A DNA stretch of 64,000 nucleotides, from positions 62,001-126,000 of the forward strand of contig JAFAFW010000110.1 in the NCBI GenBank assembly GCA_023423275.1, read 5' to 3'. A program made the translations under genes and the position numbers. The notes beneath the pieces are model-generated. The model did not search any database. It saw only the letters and a list, made by a program, of their open reading frames with translations, and had not been told where the DNA came from. This document shows, in pieces, positions 1 to 9,148 of the stretch. Source of the DNA: Pseudomonadota bacterium. GTDB lineage: Bacteria > Pseudomonadota > Alphaproteobacteria > Rhizobiales > Hyphomicrobiaceae. Positions within the stretch are counted from its first letter, which is position 1, and each line of letters starts with the position of its first letter.

Positions 1-2024
1 CCACGACCTTCCTGGGCAACAACCTGATAACGGTACATCCGCTCGGCGGCTGCGTGATGGGTTCCGACGGCGAGCGTGGCGTCGTCAATCACAAATGCCA
101 GGTCTTCGATACCACGCCCGGCGCGTCACCGAAGGCCGTCCACAAGGGGCTCTACGTTTGCGACGGCTCGGTGATGCCGCGCTCGCTCGGCGTCAATCCG
201 CTGCTGACAATCTCCGCGCTGTCCGAACGCGCGATGATCCATCTCGCGGCCGATTACGGACTATCCTTCGACAGCGCCGCCAAGAAGGATGCGCCGGTCA
301 TCATGGCAGGTCCCACCGATCCGGACGCGCCAAAGCCGGCTGGTGTCGAGTTCACTGAGCGGATGTCGGGCTTCATCGCACCGGAACCCAATATCACGCA
401 CGAGACCGCCTATACGAAGGGCAAGCAGGCGGGACACGCATTCAGCTTTACCGTCACGGTGATGATCGACGACGTGGATCAGTTCATCGTCGACAAGGCT
501 CATCCCGGCCGGCTGATCGGAACAGTCGATTGCCCGGCCCTGTCACCGGAGCCGCTCGATATCTTCAACGGCTCGTTCAACCTGATGCGCTCCGACCGGG
601 ATTCCGTCGAAACCAAGCGCTTCGAATATGCCTTCTCGCTGGCCGCCCGCGACGGCAAGACCTACCGCTTCAAGGGCATCAAGACTGTGCGCTCCGACGC
701 GGAGCTCGACCTGTGGCGCGACACCACACAATTGTTTGTCGATCTGTTCGAAGGCATCGAGAACGATGCCGGTCCAGTCGCCCGCGGCGTGCTGCAAATA
801 AAGCCGGCCGATTTCGCACGGCAAATGCAGACGCTCAAAGGAACCGACGGCCGCGATACCGCGGACAGGATGCGCGCCGCCGCCAAGTTCGGGCGGTTTT
901 TCGGGCGCGAGTTGTTCGATACCTACGGCGGCATGCTGGTCCGCTCGGGGCGTTACGACACGGCCATCCAGCGCAAAAAACGCAATCTGCGCGTCCCGGA
1001 ACCGGAAGTGCATCTGGTCAAAACCAAGGACGGCAAGCTCCTGCGCCTGACGCGATATCAGGGCGGCAACAAGGGTCCGGTCATGTTCGCGCATGGCCTT
1101 GGCGTGTCGAGCCTGATTTTCTCGATCGATACCATCGAAACCAACCTGCTCGAATACATGGTGACGGCCGGATACGATTGCTGGCTGTTCGACTTCCGTG
1201 CCAGCGTCGATCTCGTGCACGCGACGGAACAGTGGACCGCGGACGATGTCGCCGTCTACGACTTCCCGCCCGCGGTCGCCAAGATCCGCGCGGTGACCGG
1301 TGCTCCGTCGATCCAGGTCATTGCGCACTGCTTCGGGGCAACGACCTTCTCTATGGCCATGCTGGCCGGGTTGGAAGGCGTTCGCGCGGCCGTCGTTTCG
1401 CAGATCTCGACCGACTACGTCGTGCCCTTCTATCCACAGAAGCTGCTCGCTCACCTGCGCGCGCCATCGCTGTTCGATCTGATCGGCCTTGACGTCGTCA
1501 ATGCGCGCGCGACAACCGACGATCCGATCTGGCAGCGTGCCGTCGACTGGATGCTGCGCCTGATGGCCCCCATCCCGCGCAAGGAACGCAACCAGAGCGC
1601 CACCAGCGCACGCATTACCGCACTTTACGGCCGTCTCTACGATATCGATCAGCTCAACAAGGAGACGTTCGAATTGGGACTGCCGGAAATGTTCGGCGAG
1701 GCCAATATCGCCGCGTTCCGGCAGCTCGCATTGTTTGCACGCAAAGGCACGCTGCTCGACAAGAATGGAGAGGATGTTTACCTCCCGCACGTCAATCGCA
1801 TGGCGGTTCCGACGCTCTTCATTCATGGCGCCAATAACGTCTGCTTCCGGCCGGAAAGCACGGTGCGGACGGTCCGGCGTCTGACAGAAGCCAACGGCAA
1901 CGGTCTTTATGAGCGCCGCGAAATTCCAGGACACGGACATATTGATTGCATCTTTGGAAAAAATGCAGCGGTCGCGGTCTTTCCGATGATCCGCCGCCAC
2001 CTGGACGCAACGGCCGAAACCTAG
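1..2024 (+). CDS. GMC (cholesterol oxidase-like) oxidoreductase fused to alpha/beta hydrolase, 5' truncated by window
   Basis: The reading frame is open from base 3, so the start lies upstream of the window. The first ~90 residues hold the C-terminal signature of GMC flavoenzymes of the cholesterol-oxidase type: HPLGG, then CDGSVMPRSLG and NPLLTISALSER. A ~240-residue segment without a recognised catalytic motif follows, then an alpha/beta-hydrolase fold (MFAHGLGV oxyanion region, IAHCFGA nucleophile elbow, GHGHID near the end supplying the catalytic His). The elbow carries Cys where most serine hydrolases have Ser. Known family: such fusions occur in Rhizobiales and actinobacteria and are presumed to oxidise and hydrolyse sterol- or lipid-like alcohols; the substrate here is unknown. 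It ends 201 bases before an unrelated ABC importer. Confident on domains, not on substrate. Confidence 0.85.
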   Translation, partial: TTFLGNNLITVHPLGGCVMGSDGERGVVNHKCQVFDTTPGASPKAVHKGLYVCDGSVMPRSLGVNPLLTISALSERAMIHLAADYGLSFDSAAKKDAPVIMAGPTDPDAPKPAGVEFTERMSGFIAPEPNITHETAYTKGKQAGHAFSFTVTVMIDDVDQFIVDKAHPGRLIGTVDCPALSPEPLDIFNGSFNLMRSDRDSVETKRFEYAFSLAARDGKTYRFKGIKTVRSDAELDLWRDTTQLFVDLFEGIENDAGPVARGVLQIKPADFARQMQTLKGTDGRDTADRMRAAAKFGRFFGRELFDTYGGMLVRSGRYDTAIQRKKRNLRVPEPEVHLVKTKDGKLLRLTRYQGGNKGPVMFAHGLGVSSLIFSIDTIETNLLEYMVTAGYDCWLFDFRASVDLVHATEQWTADDVAVYDFPPAVAKIRAVTGAPSIQVIAHCFGATTFSMAMLAGLEGVRAAVVSQISTDYVVPFYPQKLLAHLRAPSLFDLIGLDVVNARATTDDPIWQRAVDWMLRLMAPIPRKERNQSATSARITALYGRLYDIDQLNKETFELGLPEMFGEANIAAFRQLALFARKGTLLDKNGEDVYLPHVNRMAVPTLFIHGANNVCFRPESTVRTVRRLTEANGNGLYERREIPGHGHIDCIFGKNAAVAVFPMIRRHLDATAET

Positions 2025-2225
2025 GCCCCATGATTTGCCGTCTCTCGGCGTGATTGGAGAATGTAAGCGCTTCCGGCTTTAAAGCGGTCAACCACGACTT
2101 TATTGGCATTGCACCGAGGCTTCCCAAGCTCCGTTTTCTGCGTATGCTGCCTACTCCATCCGAGCGCTGCCTGCGCCTCGCCGCGCTGGCTTTGCGCTGC
2201 GTAACGATAAAGAAGGGGCAGGTAC

Positions 2226-3797
2226 ATGCGGTTATTCCGGACGTTGCTCGTTTCCCTTGCGATCGCGGCGGCCTCGCCGGCGGTTGCTGAGGATCTCAGG
2301 ATCGGACTGGCCGCTGAGCCGTCAGCGATGGATCCGCACTTTCACAATCTGACGCCCAACAGTGCCCTGCTGTCTCATGTTTTCGAGCGTCTCGTGGAAA
2401 CTGCACCGGACAACAAGTTGATCCCAGGGCTGGCCGAAAGCTGGAAAACGATCAGCGACACGGTGTGGGAGTTCAAACTGCGCCCAAATGTCAAATGGCA
2501 CGACGGCTCGCCGTTCACCGCCGATGACGTGGTGTTCACCTTCGAACGCGCACCGAACGTCCCCAACAGTCCCTCAAGCTTCGCTGCGGCCGTGAAGGGC
2601 AAGACGATCAAGAAGATCGACGACCTGACCATTCAGATTTCGACGGCTTCCCCGCACCCGCTGATGCCGAACGATCTGTCGAACCTTCTGATCATCTCCA
2701 GGAAGAATGGGGATGGCGCCAAAACCGAGGACTATAACTCCGGTAAGGCCGCGATCGGCACCGGTGCCTATAAGCTCGTCACGTTTGTGCCCGGCGACCG
2801 GATCGAAATGGCCCGCAACGATGACTATTGGGGTGGCAAGCCGGCTTGGGACAAGCTGCTCTTCAAGCCGATCAAGGCAGGCCCGGCGCGCGTCGCGGCC
2901 CTCCTCGCCGGTGATGTCGATTTCATCGAGGATGTCCCGACCGCCGATATCGAAAAGCTCAAAGGCGACAGCAAGGTTTCCTTGAGCCAGGGCGTTTCGC
3001 GGCGCGTGATCTATTTCCACATGGATCAGTTCCGCGACGAGACGCCGTTCATCACAGCCAAGGACGGGGCGGCGATCAAAAATCCGCTGAAGGACAAGCG
3101 CGTCCGGCTCGCACTGTCGAAGGCGATCAACCGCGACGCCATCGTCAGCCGCGTGATGGAAGGCGTTGCCATCCCCGCCAGCCAGCTTCTGGACGAGAGC
3201 TTCTTTGGCACGTCACCCAAGCTGAAGCCGGAAAAGTACGATGCGGAAGGCGCCAAGAAACTGCTGACCGAGGCCGGGTTTCCCGATGGTTTCAAGCTGA
3301 CCCTGCATGGACCGAACGGCCGCTACACCAACGACGTCAAGGTGGCGGAGGCCGTGGCTCAGATGTTCACACGTGTGGGTGTGCAGACTTCGATTGAAAC
3401 GCTGCCACCGGCCGTCTTCTTCAACCGCGCATCGATCGGCGCCAAGGGGCTTCCCGAATTCAGCTTCATCCTCGTCGGCTGGGGCGCGGATACTGGAGAG
3501 ACCTCGGGCGCGCTGAAGCCGCTGCTCGCGACGTTCGACAAGGACAAAGGAACCGGCACCGCCAATCGCGGACGCTATTCCAATCCGGATCTCGACAAGC
3601 TGATTGCCGAAGCGCAAGCGACGGTGGATGACGGCAAGCGTGCGGATCTTCTCGCCAAGGCCAGCGAGATGGCGATGAACGACGTGGCGCTCATCGTGTC
3701 GCATTATCCCGTCAATACCTGGGGCGTGCGCAAGGGATTGAAGGCGACCGCCCGCGCCGACGAATACACGCTGGCCAAGAGCGTGACCAAGGAGTGA
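2226..3797 (+). CDS. ABC transporter substrate-binding protein, peptide/nickel (DppA/OppA, SBP_bac_5) family
   Basis: A 523-residue extracytoplasmic solute receptor. A cleavable signal peptide (residues 1-21, ending SPAVAE) is followed by the family signature near the N-terminus (GLAAEPSAMDPHFHN, then NSALLSHVFERLVE), the WEFKLRPNVKWHDGSPFTADDVVF block around residues 80-100, and the GTGAYKLVTFVPGDRIEMARNDDYWGG block near 180. An AAGGGGC purine stretch sits just before the ATG. It is the first gene of a five-gene importer cassette; a strong hairpin separates it from the permeases. The family binds oligopeptides, dipeptides, nickel, glutathione or sugar-acid ligands; sequence alone does not settle which. 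Confidence 0.93.
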   Translation: MRLFRTLLVSLAIAAASPAVAEDLRIGLAAEPSAMDPHFHNLTPNSALLSHVFERLVETAPDNKLIPGLAESWKTISDTVWEFKLRPNVKWHDGSPFTADDVVFTFERAPNVPNSPSSFAAAVKGKTIKKIDDLTIQISTASPHPLMPNDLSNLLIISRKNGDGAKTEDYNSGKAAIGTGAYKLVTFVPGDRIEMARNDDYWGGKPAWDKLLFKPIKAGPARVAALLAGDVDFIEDVPTADIEKLKGDSKVSLSQGVSRRVIYFHMDQFRDETPFITAKDGAAIKNPLKDKRVRLALSKAINRDAIVSRVMEGVAIPASQLLDESFFGTSPKLKPEKYDAEGAKKLLTEAGFPDGFKLTLHGPNGRYTNDVKVAEAVAQMFTRVGVQTSIETLPPAVFFNRASIGAKGLPEFSFILVGWGADTGETSGALKPLLATFDKDKGTGTANRGRYSNPDLDKLIAEAQATVDDGKRADLLAKASEMAMNDVALIVSHYPVNTWGVRKGLKATARADEYTLAKSVTKE

Positions 3798-3815
3798 TAC
3801 TGTTCGGCATTCCGA

Positions 3816-3846
3816 CTGCAGGTGCCCGCCTTGTCGGGACCTGCAG
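3816..3846 (+). other. Intercistronic hairpin between binding-protein gene and permease genes
   Basis: An inverted repeat, CTGCAGGTGCCCG (3816-3828) against CGGGACCTGCAG (3835-3846), pairs 12 bases with one bulged G and a 6-base loop. No T-run follows, so it is unlikely to be a full terminator. Placed 19 bases after the binding-protein stop and 60 before the permease start, it fits the known pattern in which a 3' hairpin protects the binding-protein message and raises its yield over the permeases. Confidence 0.6.
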
Positions 3847-3906
3847 CCGCACCGCGGTCTCCGGACATTCAGCGGAAGACTCCAGGCCAAACGATAAAGG
3901 GAGCGC

Positions 3907-4884
3907 ATGACCGCCTTTATCATCCGCCGGCTCATGCAAAGCGCCATCGTCCTGCTGGCGATGTCGTTGATTGTTTTCTTCGGCGTGCATGTGGTTGGCG
4001 ATCCGGTCTATCTCCTCATCAATCCAATGGCCGATCAGGCCGAGATCGAGCAGACCATCAAGGCGCTCGGCCTCGACCGACCGATCTGGGAGCAATACTG
4101 GCACTTCCTCACCGGCGTCTTCCAAGGTGATCTCGGCCGGTCGTTCGTGTTCGGAGAGCCCGCGCTGAAGGTCATCCTTCAGCGTATGCCGGCGACATTG
4201 GAGCTGGCCTTCGCCGCGCTTCTGATGGCGATTGTCATCGGCATTCCGTTCGGCCTTTACGCTGGGCTTTATCCCAACCGCTTCTCGTCGAAGACCATCA
4301 TGGCCGGCTCGATCGTCGGCTTCTCGCTGCCGACATTCTGGGTCGGCATCCTGCTGATCATGGTGTTCGCGGTGATGCTCGGCTGGCTGCCATCGACCGG
4401 TCGCGGACCGACGGCGACCTTTCTTGGCATCACCTCCAGCCTCTTCACCCTGGAGGGGCTGCGCTACATCTTCCTGCCTGCCCTGAACCTGGCGCTCTTG
4501 AAGATCTCGCTTGTGATCCGCCTCACGCGCGCGGGCACACGCGAAGCCATCCATCAGGACTACATCAAGTTCGCGCGCGCCAAGGGCCTCTCGAATGCCC
4601 GCGTGATCGGCGTGCATCTGATGAAGAACATCATGATCCCGGTCGTCACCGTGCTCGGCCTGGAATTCGGCGTTCTGGTCGCATTCTCGGTGGTGACCGA
4701 AACCATTTTCGCCTGGCCCGGAATGGGGCGCCTGCTCATCAGCTCGATCCAGAGTCTCGATCGCCCGGTGATCGTGGCTTACCTGCTGATCATCGTCATG
4801 ATGTTCGTGCTCATCAATCTGCTGGTCGACATCCTGTACTCGGTCCTCGATCCGCGTGTCCGTCTCGGGGAGAAGGGCGCATGA
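3907..4884 (+). CDS. ABC transporter permease, DppB/OppB type
   Basis: A 325-residue inner-membrane permease of the binding-protein-dependent type. It starts IIRRLMQSAIVLLAMSLIVFF, the usual first transmembrane helix of DppB-like subunits, has about six hydrophobic segments, and carries the EAA-loop coupling motif around residues 215-235 (AGTREAIHQDYIKFARAKGLS). The DppB-specific pattern of a long periplasmic loop after helix 1 with DRPIWEQYWHFL is present. A GGGAG precedes the ATG by four bases. The stop overlaps the next start (ATGA), which implies translational coupling with the second permease. Confidence 0.94.
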   Translation: MTAFIIRRLMQSAIVLLAMSLIVFFGVHVVGDPVYLLINPMADQAEIEQTIKALGLDRPIWEQYWHFLTGVFQGDLGRSFVFGEPALKVILQRMPATLELAFAALLMAIVIGIPFGLYAGLYPNRFSSKTIMAGSIVGFSLPTFWVGILLIMVFAVMLGWLPSTGRGPTATFLGITSSLFTLEGLRYIFLPALNLALLKISLVIRLTRAGTREAIHQDYIKFARAKGLSNARVIGVHLMKNIMIPVVTVLGLEFGVLVAFSVVTETIFAWPGMGRLLISSIQSLDRPVIVAYLLIIVMMFVLINLLVDILYSVLDPRVRLGEKGA

Positions 4885-5810
4885 CCGTGACCTCGCCCCC
4901 TGCCGTGACCACGAAGGCCGACGCCAAACGGGCTGCCACCGAAACGCCATTCCGCCGTTTTGCATCCGATTTCTGTGAGAGCCGCGTTGCAGTCGTCGGC
5001 TTGGCGCTGCTCGCGATCATCGTCACCCTGGCCGTACTCGCGCCATGGCTCGCGCCGCAAAACCCCTACGATCTCGCCCAGGTGGACGTGCTCGATAGCC
5101 GGCTGCCGCCTGGAGAAAAAGGCTTCGGCGGCTACACCCATTGGCTCGGCACCGATGGCGCGGGCCGCGATCTGCTCAGCGCAATCCTCTATGGTCTGCG
5201 CATTTCTCTCACTGTCGGCGTAATGTCCGGGCTGATTGCCATGGCGATCGGTGCAGCAGTCGGCCTCACAGCAGCTTATGCGGGCGGGCGGGTCGAGACG
5301 CTGATCATGCGCGTCGTCGATCTTCAGCTATCGTTTCCCGCCATCCTCGTGGCGCTGATGCTGATCGCGGTGCTGGGCAAAGGCGTCGACAAGATCATCA
5401 TCGCGCTCGTCACTGTGCAGTGGGCCTACTACGCCCGCACCGTCCGCGGCACCGCGCTCGTCGAGCGGCGCAAGGAATATGTCGAGGCGGCGCGATGCCT
5501 CGGCCTCAGCCATGCCCGCATCGTGTTCCGGCATATCCTGCCGAACTGCCTGCCGCCGCTGATCGTCGTTGCCACCGTGCAGGCCGCGCACGCGATCGCG
5601 CTTGAAGCGACGTTGTCGTTCCTGGGTGTAGGCCTGCCGCAGACCGAACCTTCGCTGGGCCTGCTGATCTCCAATGGCTTCGAGTACATGCTGTCGGGCA
5701 AGTTCTGGATCAGCTTCTTTCCCGGCATCGCGTTGCTGGCGACGATCGTCGCCATCAACCTCGTCGGCGACCAGCTCCGCGATGTGCTGAATCCAAGGCT
5801 GCGCCGATGA
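4881..5810 (+). CDS. ABC transporter permease, DppC/OppC type
   Basis: A 309-residue second permease. It has the N-terminal cytoplasmic segment and first helix typical of DppC (FCESRVAVVGLALLAII), the LGTDGAGRDLLSAILYGLRISL signature near residues 90-110, and the EAA loop RRKEYVEAARCLGLSHARI around 195-212, followed by HILPN. It pairs with the upstream DppB-like subunit to form the channel. It overlaps the gene before and the gene after by four bases (ATGA at both ends), so the whole cassette is likely one translationally coupled message. Confidence 0.94.
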   Translation: MTVTSPPAVTTKADAKRAATETPFRRFASDFCESRVAVVGLALLAIIVTLAVLAPWLAPQNPYDLAQVDVLDSRLPPGEKGFGGYTHWLGTDGAGRDLLSAILYGLRISLTVGVMSGLIAMAIGAAVGLTAAYAGGRVETLIMRVVDLQLSFPAILVALMLIAVLGKGVDKIIIALVTVQWAYYARTVRGTALVERRKEYVEAARCLGLSHARIVFRHILPNCLPPLIVVATVQAAHAIALEATLSFLGVGLPQTEPSLGLLISNGFEYMLSGKFWISFFPGIALLATIVAINLVGDQLRDVLNPRLRR

Positions 5811-6832
5811 GGACTGCAGCCACGCTGGAGCGAAACGAGCCATCCGCACCATCTGCTGTGCCGACCTTGCAGGTCGAGAACCTGCGAACCCATTTTTTCA
5901 CGAAGGCCGGGGTGGTGAAAGCCGTCGATGGTGTCAGCTTCCACGTCGCCGCGGGAGAGGTACTGGGACTGGTCGGCGAATCCGGCTGCGGCAAGTCGAT
6001 AACCGGCTTCTCCATCCTCGGGCTGATCGATCCGCCTGGGCGGATCGTGTCGGGCGCAATCCGCTTTCGCGGTGAGGACATCGCCGGACTAACCTACGAC
6101 CAGGCCCGCCGCCTGCGCGGTAACCGCATCGCGATGATCTTCCAGGACCCGATGATGACGCTCAATCCGGTCCTGCGCATCGATACGCAGATGGTGGAGG
6201 CAATCCAGGCGCATCGCAGGGTATCCCGCGCGACAGCTCTGGAGGAAGCGCGCGCCGCGCTCGCCCAGGTTGGCATTCCTTCGCCGGAGCGCCGCCTGAC
6301 GGCCTACCCGCACGAACTTTCCGGCGGAATGCGTCAGCGCGTTGCGATCGCCATCGCGTTCATCAACAAGCCTGACCTCATCATCGCCGATGAGCCGACG
6401 ACCGCACTGGACGTGACGATCCAGGCGCAAATTCTGCACGTTGCCCAGCAGCTTTGCCGGACCAGCGGCACGGCCATGATCTGGATCACGCACGATCTGG
6501 CCGTGGTGTCCGCCCTCGCCGATCGTATCGCCGTGATGTACGCCGGCCGCATTGTCGAGCAAGGCCCCGCCGCCGACATCATCGGCGCGCCGCTGCACCC
6601 CTATACGCATGGTCTGATCGGCTCGGTGCCCAGTCACAATGCGCGCGGCCGGCGCCTCGTCCAGATCCCCGGCATGACCCCATCGCTGATCAACCTGCCC
6701 GAGGGCTGCGCCTTCCGCACACGCTGCAACCGGTCGCAGCCGGACTGTCAGCAGGAGCCGCCACTCACCACTCCCGCAGCAGATCGCGAGCTGCGATGCT
6801 TCCATCCCGTACCGATCGAGGCCGCGCCATGA
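5807..6832 (+). CDS. ABC transporter ATP-binding protein, DppD/OppD type
   Basis: A 341-residue ATPase. Walker A is GESGCGKS (about residues 57-64), the Q-loop is in MIFQDPMMTLNP, the signature motif is LSGGMRQRVAIA, Walker B is LIIADEPTTALD, and the switch histidine is in WITHDLAVV. The C-terminal extension with Cys residues (CAFRTRCNRSQPDCQ) is the oligopeptide-transporter C-terminal domain found only in Dpp/Opp-type ATPases, sometimes with an iron-sulphur cluster. It overlaps its neighbours by four bases at each end. Confidence 0.94.
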   Translation: MRTAATLERNEPSAPSAVPTLQVENLRTHFFTKAGVVKAVDGVSFHVAAGEVLGLVGESGCGKSITGFSILGLIDPPGRIVSGAIRFRGEDIAGLTYDQARRLRGNRIAMIFQDPMMTLNPVLRIDTQMVEAIQAHRRVSRATALEEARAALAQVGIPSPERRLTAYPHELSGGMRQRVAIAIAFINKPDLIIADEPTTALDVTIQAQILHVAQQLCRTSGTAMIWITHDLAVVSALADRIAVMYAGRIVEQGPAADIIGAPLHPYTHGLIGSVPSHNARGRRLVQIPGMTPSLINLPEGCAFRTRCNRSQPDCQQEPPLTTPAADRELRCFHPVPIEAAP

Positions 6833-7839
6833 GCCTCGATGTGACGGCCCCGGTGATCGAGGCCCAAAACCTCAGCAAGCGCTTCATCAAGACGGTGGAT
6901 CTTGCGGGACGCATTGCTGCCCGCCTTGGCGCGGGCGAGGGCGAGGAAGTCGTCCATGCCGTCGACAACGTCAGCCTGACCGTCTCCAAGGGCGAGGTTG
7001 TCGGGTTGGTCGGCGAGTCCGGCTGCGGGAAATCCACATTGGGCCGCATGATCGCCGATCTCATGACGCCGACCGAGGGCAACGTCTTCTTCAAAGGATG
7101 CGACCGTGAAAACCTGACATCCCAAGACGCGAAGGCCGCGCGGCTCGCGGTGCAGATGATCTTCCAGGATCCTTATGCCTCGCTCAATCCGCGTATGCGT
7201 GTGGAGGCCATCATCGGCGAGGCGCCACTGGCCCATGGTCTCGTCACACGCAGCGAGCTCGCCGACTACATTGCCGACGTCATGCAACGGGTCGGGCTCG
7301 ACCCGGAGCTCCGCAAACGCTATCCGCACCAGTTCTCGGGCGGTCAGCGCAGCCGCATCGGCATTGCACGCGCGCTGGCGGTGAAACCGGAATTTCTGGT
7401 CTGCGACGAGGCCATCGCCGCGCTCGACGTTTCGATTCAGGCGCAGATCATCAACCTGTTCATGGACCTGCGCGAAACTCTCGACCTGACTTATCTTTTC
7501 ATCAGCCATGATCTCGGCGTGGTCGAACACATCTCCGACCGCATCGTCATCATGTATTTGGGACGTATCGTCGAGATGGCACCAGCCGCCGAGCTGTTCG
7601 CCGCGCCCAATCATCCCTATGCACAGGCGCTTCTCGCCGAGGTGCCGCGTCTTGGACGCGTGAAACGCGATTTCAAGCCGATCGAGGGCGAGATCCCCTC
7701 ACCGCTCGATCCGCCGCCGGGATGTCATTTCCATCCCCGCTGTCCGCATGCCTTCCAGCGCTGCCGGGAACAGGCCCCGGCGCTGAAGGAAATCGCGCCG
7801 GGCCGCCTGGCGGCCTGCCATCTCAACGATGCCGCCTGA
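6829..7839 (+). CDS. ABC transporter ATP-binding protein, DppF/OppF type
   Basis: A 336-residue second ATPase. I place the start at the ATG overlapping the previous stop (ATGA); the frame stays open far upstream but that part lies inside the preceding ATPase gene. Walker A is GESGCGKSTLG, the signature is FSGGQRSRIGIA, and Walker B is FLVCDEAIAALD, the DEA variant common in DppF-like proteins and still containing the catalytic Glu. The C-terminal Cys-containing extension (CHFHPRCPHAFQRC) matches the Opp/Dpp subfamily. It completes a two-ATPase, two-permease importer. The next gene is convergent and ends 9 bases away. Confidence 0.94.
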   Translation: MSLDVTAPVIEAQNLSKRFIKTVDLAGRIAARLGAGEGEEVVHAVDNVSLTVSKGEVVGLVGESGCGKSTLGRMIADLMTPTEGNVFFKGCDRENLTSQDAKAARLAVQMIFQDPYASLNPRMRVEAIIGEAPLAHGLVTRSELADYIADVMQRVGLDPELRKRYPHQFSGGQRSRIGIARALAVKPEFLVCDEAIAALDVSIQAQIINLFMDLRETLDLTYLFISHDLGVVEHISDRIVIMYLGRIVEMAPAAELFAAPNHPYAQALLAEVPRLGRVKRDFKPIEGEIPSPLDPPPGCHFHPRCPHAFQRCREQAPALKEIAPGRLAACHLNDAA

Positions 7840-7848
7840 TGGTTGGCT

Positions 7849-8442
7849 TCAGGCCGTCTCCAGCCCGAGCGCAATCCGGAAGCGCCGTGCGATCGCCGCG
7901 CCATCCTTCACCGGCAGCGACCATGGATCCTCGCTGACGGCGATCTTCGCGACGGCGAACACCGGTCCCGGCGTCTTGAACAGATACTCCGCAAGGTCGT
8001 CCACAGCACCCTGCTCCGTCACGGTCCGAGTCTGGCGGATGCCGAAACCTTCCGCCACCTTGCACAGATCGGTGCGTGCCGCGGTCAATCCCGTCTGCCG
8101 GCCGGTCTCTCCGAACTTCTCGTTATCGAGCACCAGGATCGCGAGATTGCTGGGAGCCTCCGCTGCGACCACGCCCAGCGAGCCGATGCCCATCATCATC
8201 TCGCCGTCGCCCGTCAGCGCCAGCACGCGACGGTTCGGCTGCGCGAGTGCTATGCCCAGCGCAGTCGATACCGCGAGACCCATGCCGCCCCACGAATACA
8301 GATATTCCGGACTGTCACCCGCCGCCGAACAATCCCACGTCGGCGATCCGAGCCCGGGAACAACAAGCGCGCCGTTCCGTTTGGCCAGCAGAGAAGCCAC
8401 GAACGGACGACGCTGGATCTTGTTTGATTTTGTGTCAGCCAT
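7849..8442 (-). CDS. Thiamine diphosphate-binding decarboxylase subunit, ComE/sulfopyruvate-decarboxylase-beta-like
   Basis: A 197-residue protein equal to the C-terminal (pyrophosphate-binding) half of ThDP decarboxylases. It holds GDGEMMMGIGSLG and, about 25 residues on, VLDNEKFGETG: the GDG...N motif that binds Mg-ThDP. GGMGLAVSTALGIALA lies before it. I start at the ATG preceded by GGGAGG (5-base spacing); the frame is open upstream through the neighbouring gene. Eleven bases separate it from the alpha-subunit gene, so the two are co-transcribed. Characterised relatives decarboxylate 3-sulfopyruvate or phosphonopyruvate; no other sulfonate or phosphonate gene is in sight, so the real substrate may be another 3-substituted pyruvate. 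Confidence 0.86.
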   Translation of the reverse strand: MADTKSNKIQRRPFVASLLAKRNGALVVPGLGSPTWDCSAAGDSPEYLYSWGGMGLAVSTALGIALAQPNRRVLALTGDGEMMMGIGSLGVVAAEAPSNLAILVLDNEKFGETGRQTGLTAARTDLCKVAEGFGIRQTRTVTEQGAVDDLAEYLFKTPGPVFAVAKIAVSEDPWSLPVKDGAAIARRFRIALGLETA

Positions 8443-8453
8443 GCTCGCCTCCC

Positions 8454-8978
8454 TCACTCCTGCCCGAAACCCTTGGCGCCGATCACCCGTTGGCTGACCA
8501 GCACCGCGCACGAGAACCCGCCATTGAAGGCGAGATCTGCGGCGCCGATAAACGCCGGCGTGACCTCGTCCGGCGTGTCGGCGGGGAAGCATTTGACACC
8601 GACCGCCTCGAGGACGTCCCGGGTCGCCTGCCCCATCTGTACCTGCCACGGGTTGAACTCGCCCCACTGGCCGCGCATCGTCACCAGCATCAGGCACGGC
8701 GCGCACATGATCGACGGCAGGCCCAGGGCATTGATGCAGTTGCCGACACCCGACGACTGCATGGCGATCATGGCACGCTTGCCGCCCAGCCACTGGCCGG
8801 TCACAAGCCCCATGCCTTCCTCCTCGGTCGAGAGCGTGACGAGCCGTATCTCGCCCTCGTCCTTCACCAGGTTGAGCAGCCGGGTCAGGCCGCCGTCCGG
8901 GACCGTACAGAGGGTCGCGATCTTGCGCTTCTTCATTTCGCGATAAACCGCGTCTGACCAATGGCTTTCAGCCGTCAT
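8454..8978 (-). CDS. Thiamine diphosphate-binding decarboxylase subunit, ComD/sulfopyruvate-decarboxylase-alpha-like
   Basis: A 174-residue protein equal to the N-terminal (pyrimidine-binding) half of ThDP decarboxylases: VPDGGLTRLLNLV near residue 30, STEEEGMGLVTGQWLGGKRA around 50-70 with the Glu expected to activate the ThDP pyrimidine, then MQSSGVGNCINAL and a PCLMLVTMRGQWGE block. It is the first gene of a two-gene operon with the beta-like subunit. GAGGAT precedes the ATG at about 8 bases. It is divergent from the beta-keto acid cleavage enzyme gene across 170 bases, a shared regulatory region. Confidence 0.86.
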   Translation of the reverse strand: MTAESHWSDAVYREMKKRKIATLCTVPDGGLTRLLNLVKDEGEIRLVTLSTEEEGMGLVTGQWLGGKRAMIAMQSSGVGNCINALGLPSIMCAPCLMLVTMRGQWGEFNPWQVQMGQATRDVLEAVGVKCFPADTPDEVTPAFIGAADLAFNGGFSCAVLVSQRVIGAKGFGQE

Positions 8979-9148
8979 GAGCCGTATCCTCTAGTAGCGA
9001 GCTCCCATGACTTTCTATCCGAGACCTGGACGGGCGGAGCAAGCGTTTTCGGCTCGATATCGTGCATGCCACCAATACGCAGCCAGGGGTGGACGCTTCC
9101 AGCCCGCTCCTGCCAATATCCGGCAACATGTCTAGGGAGCCGACAAGA

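Noticed and set aside
530..2000. Long antisense and alternative-frame open frames over the GMC/hydrolase gene
   Set aside because: They are shadows of a GC-rich coding gene: no motifs, arginine-rich composition, no start signals.
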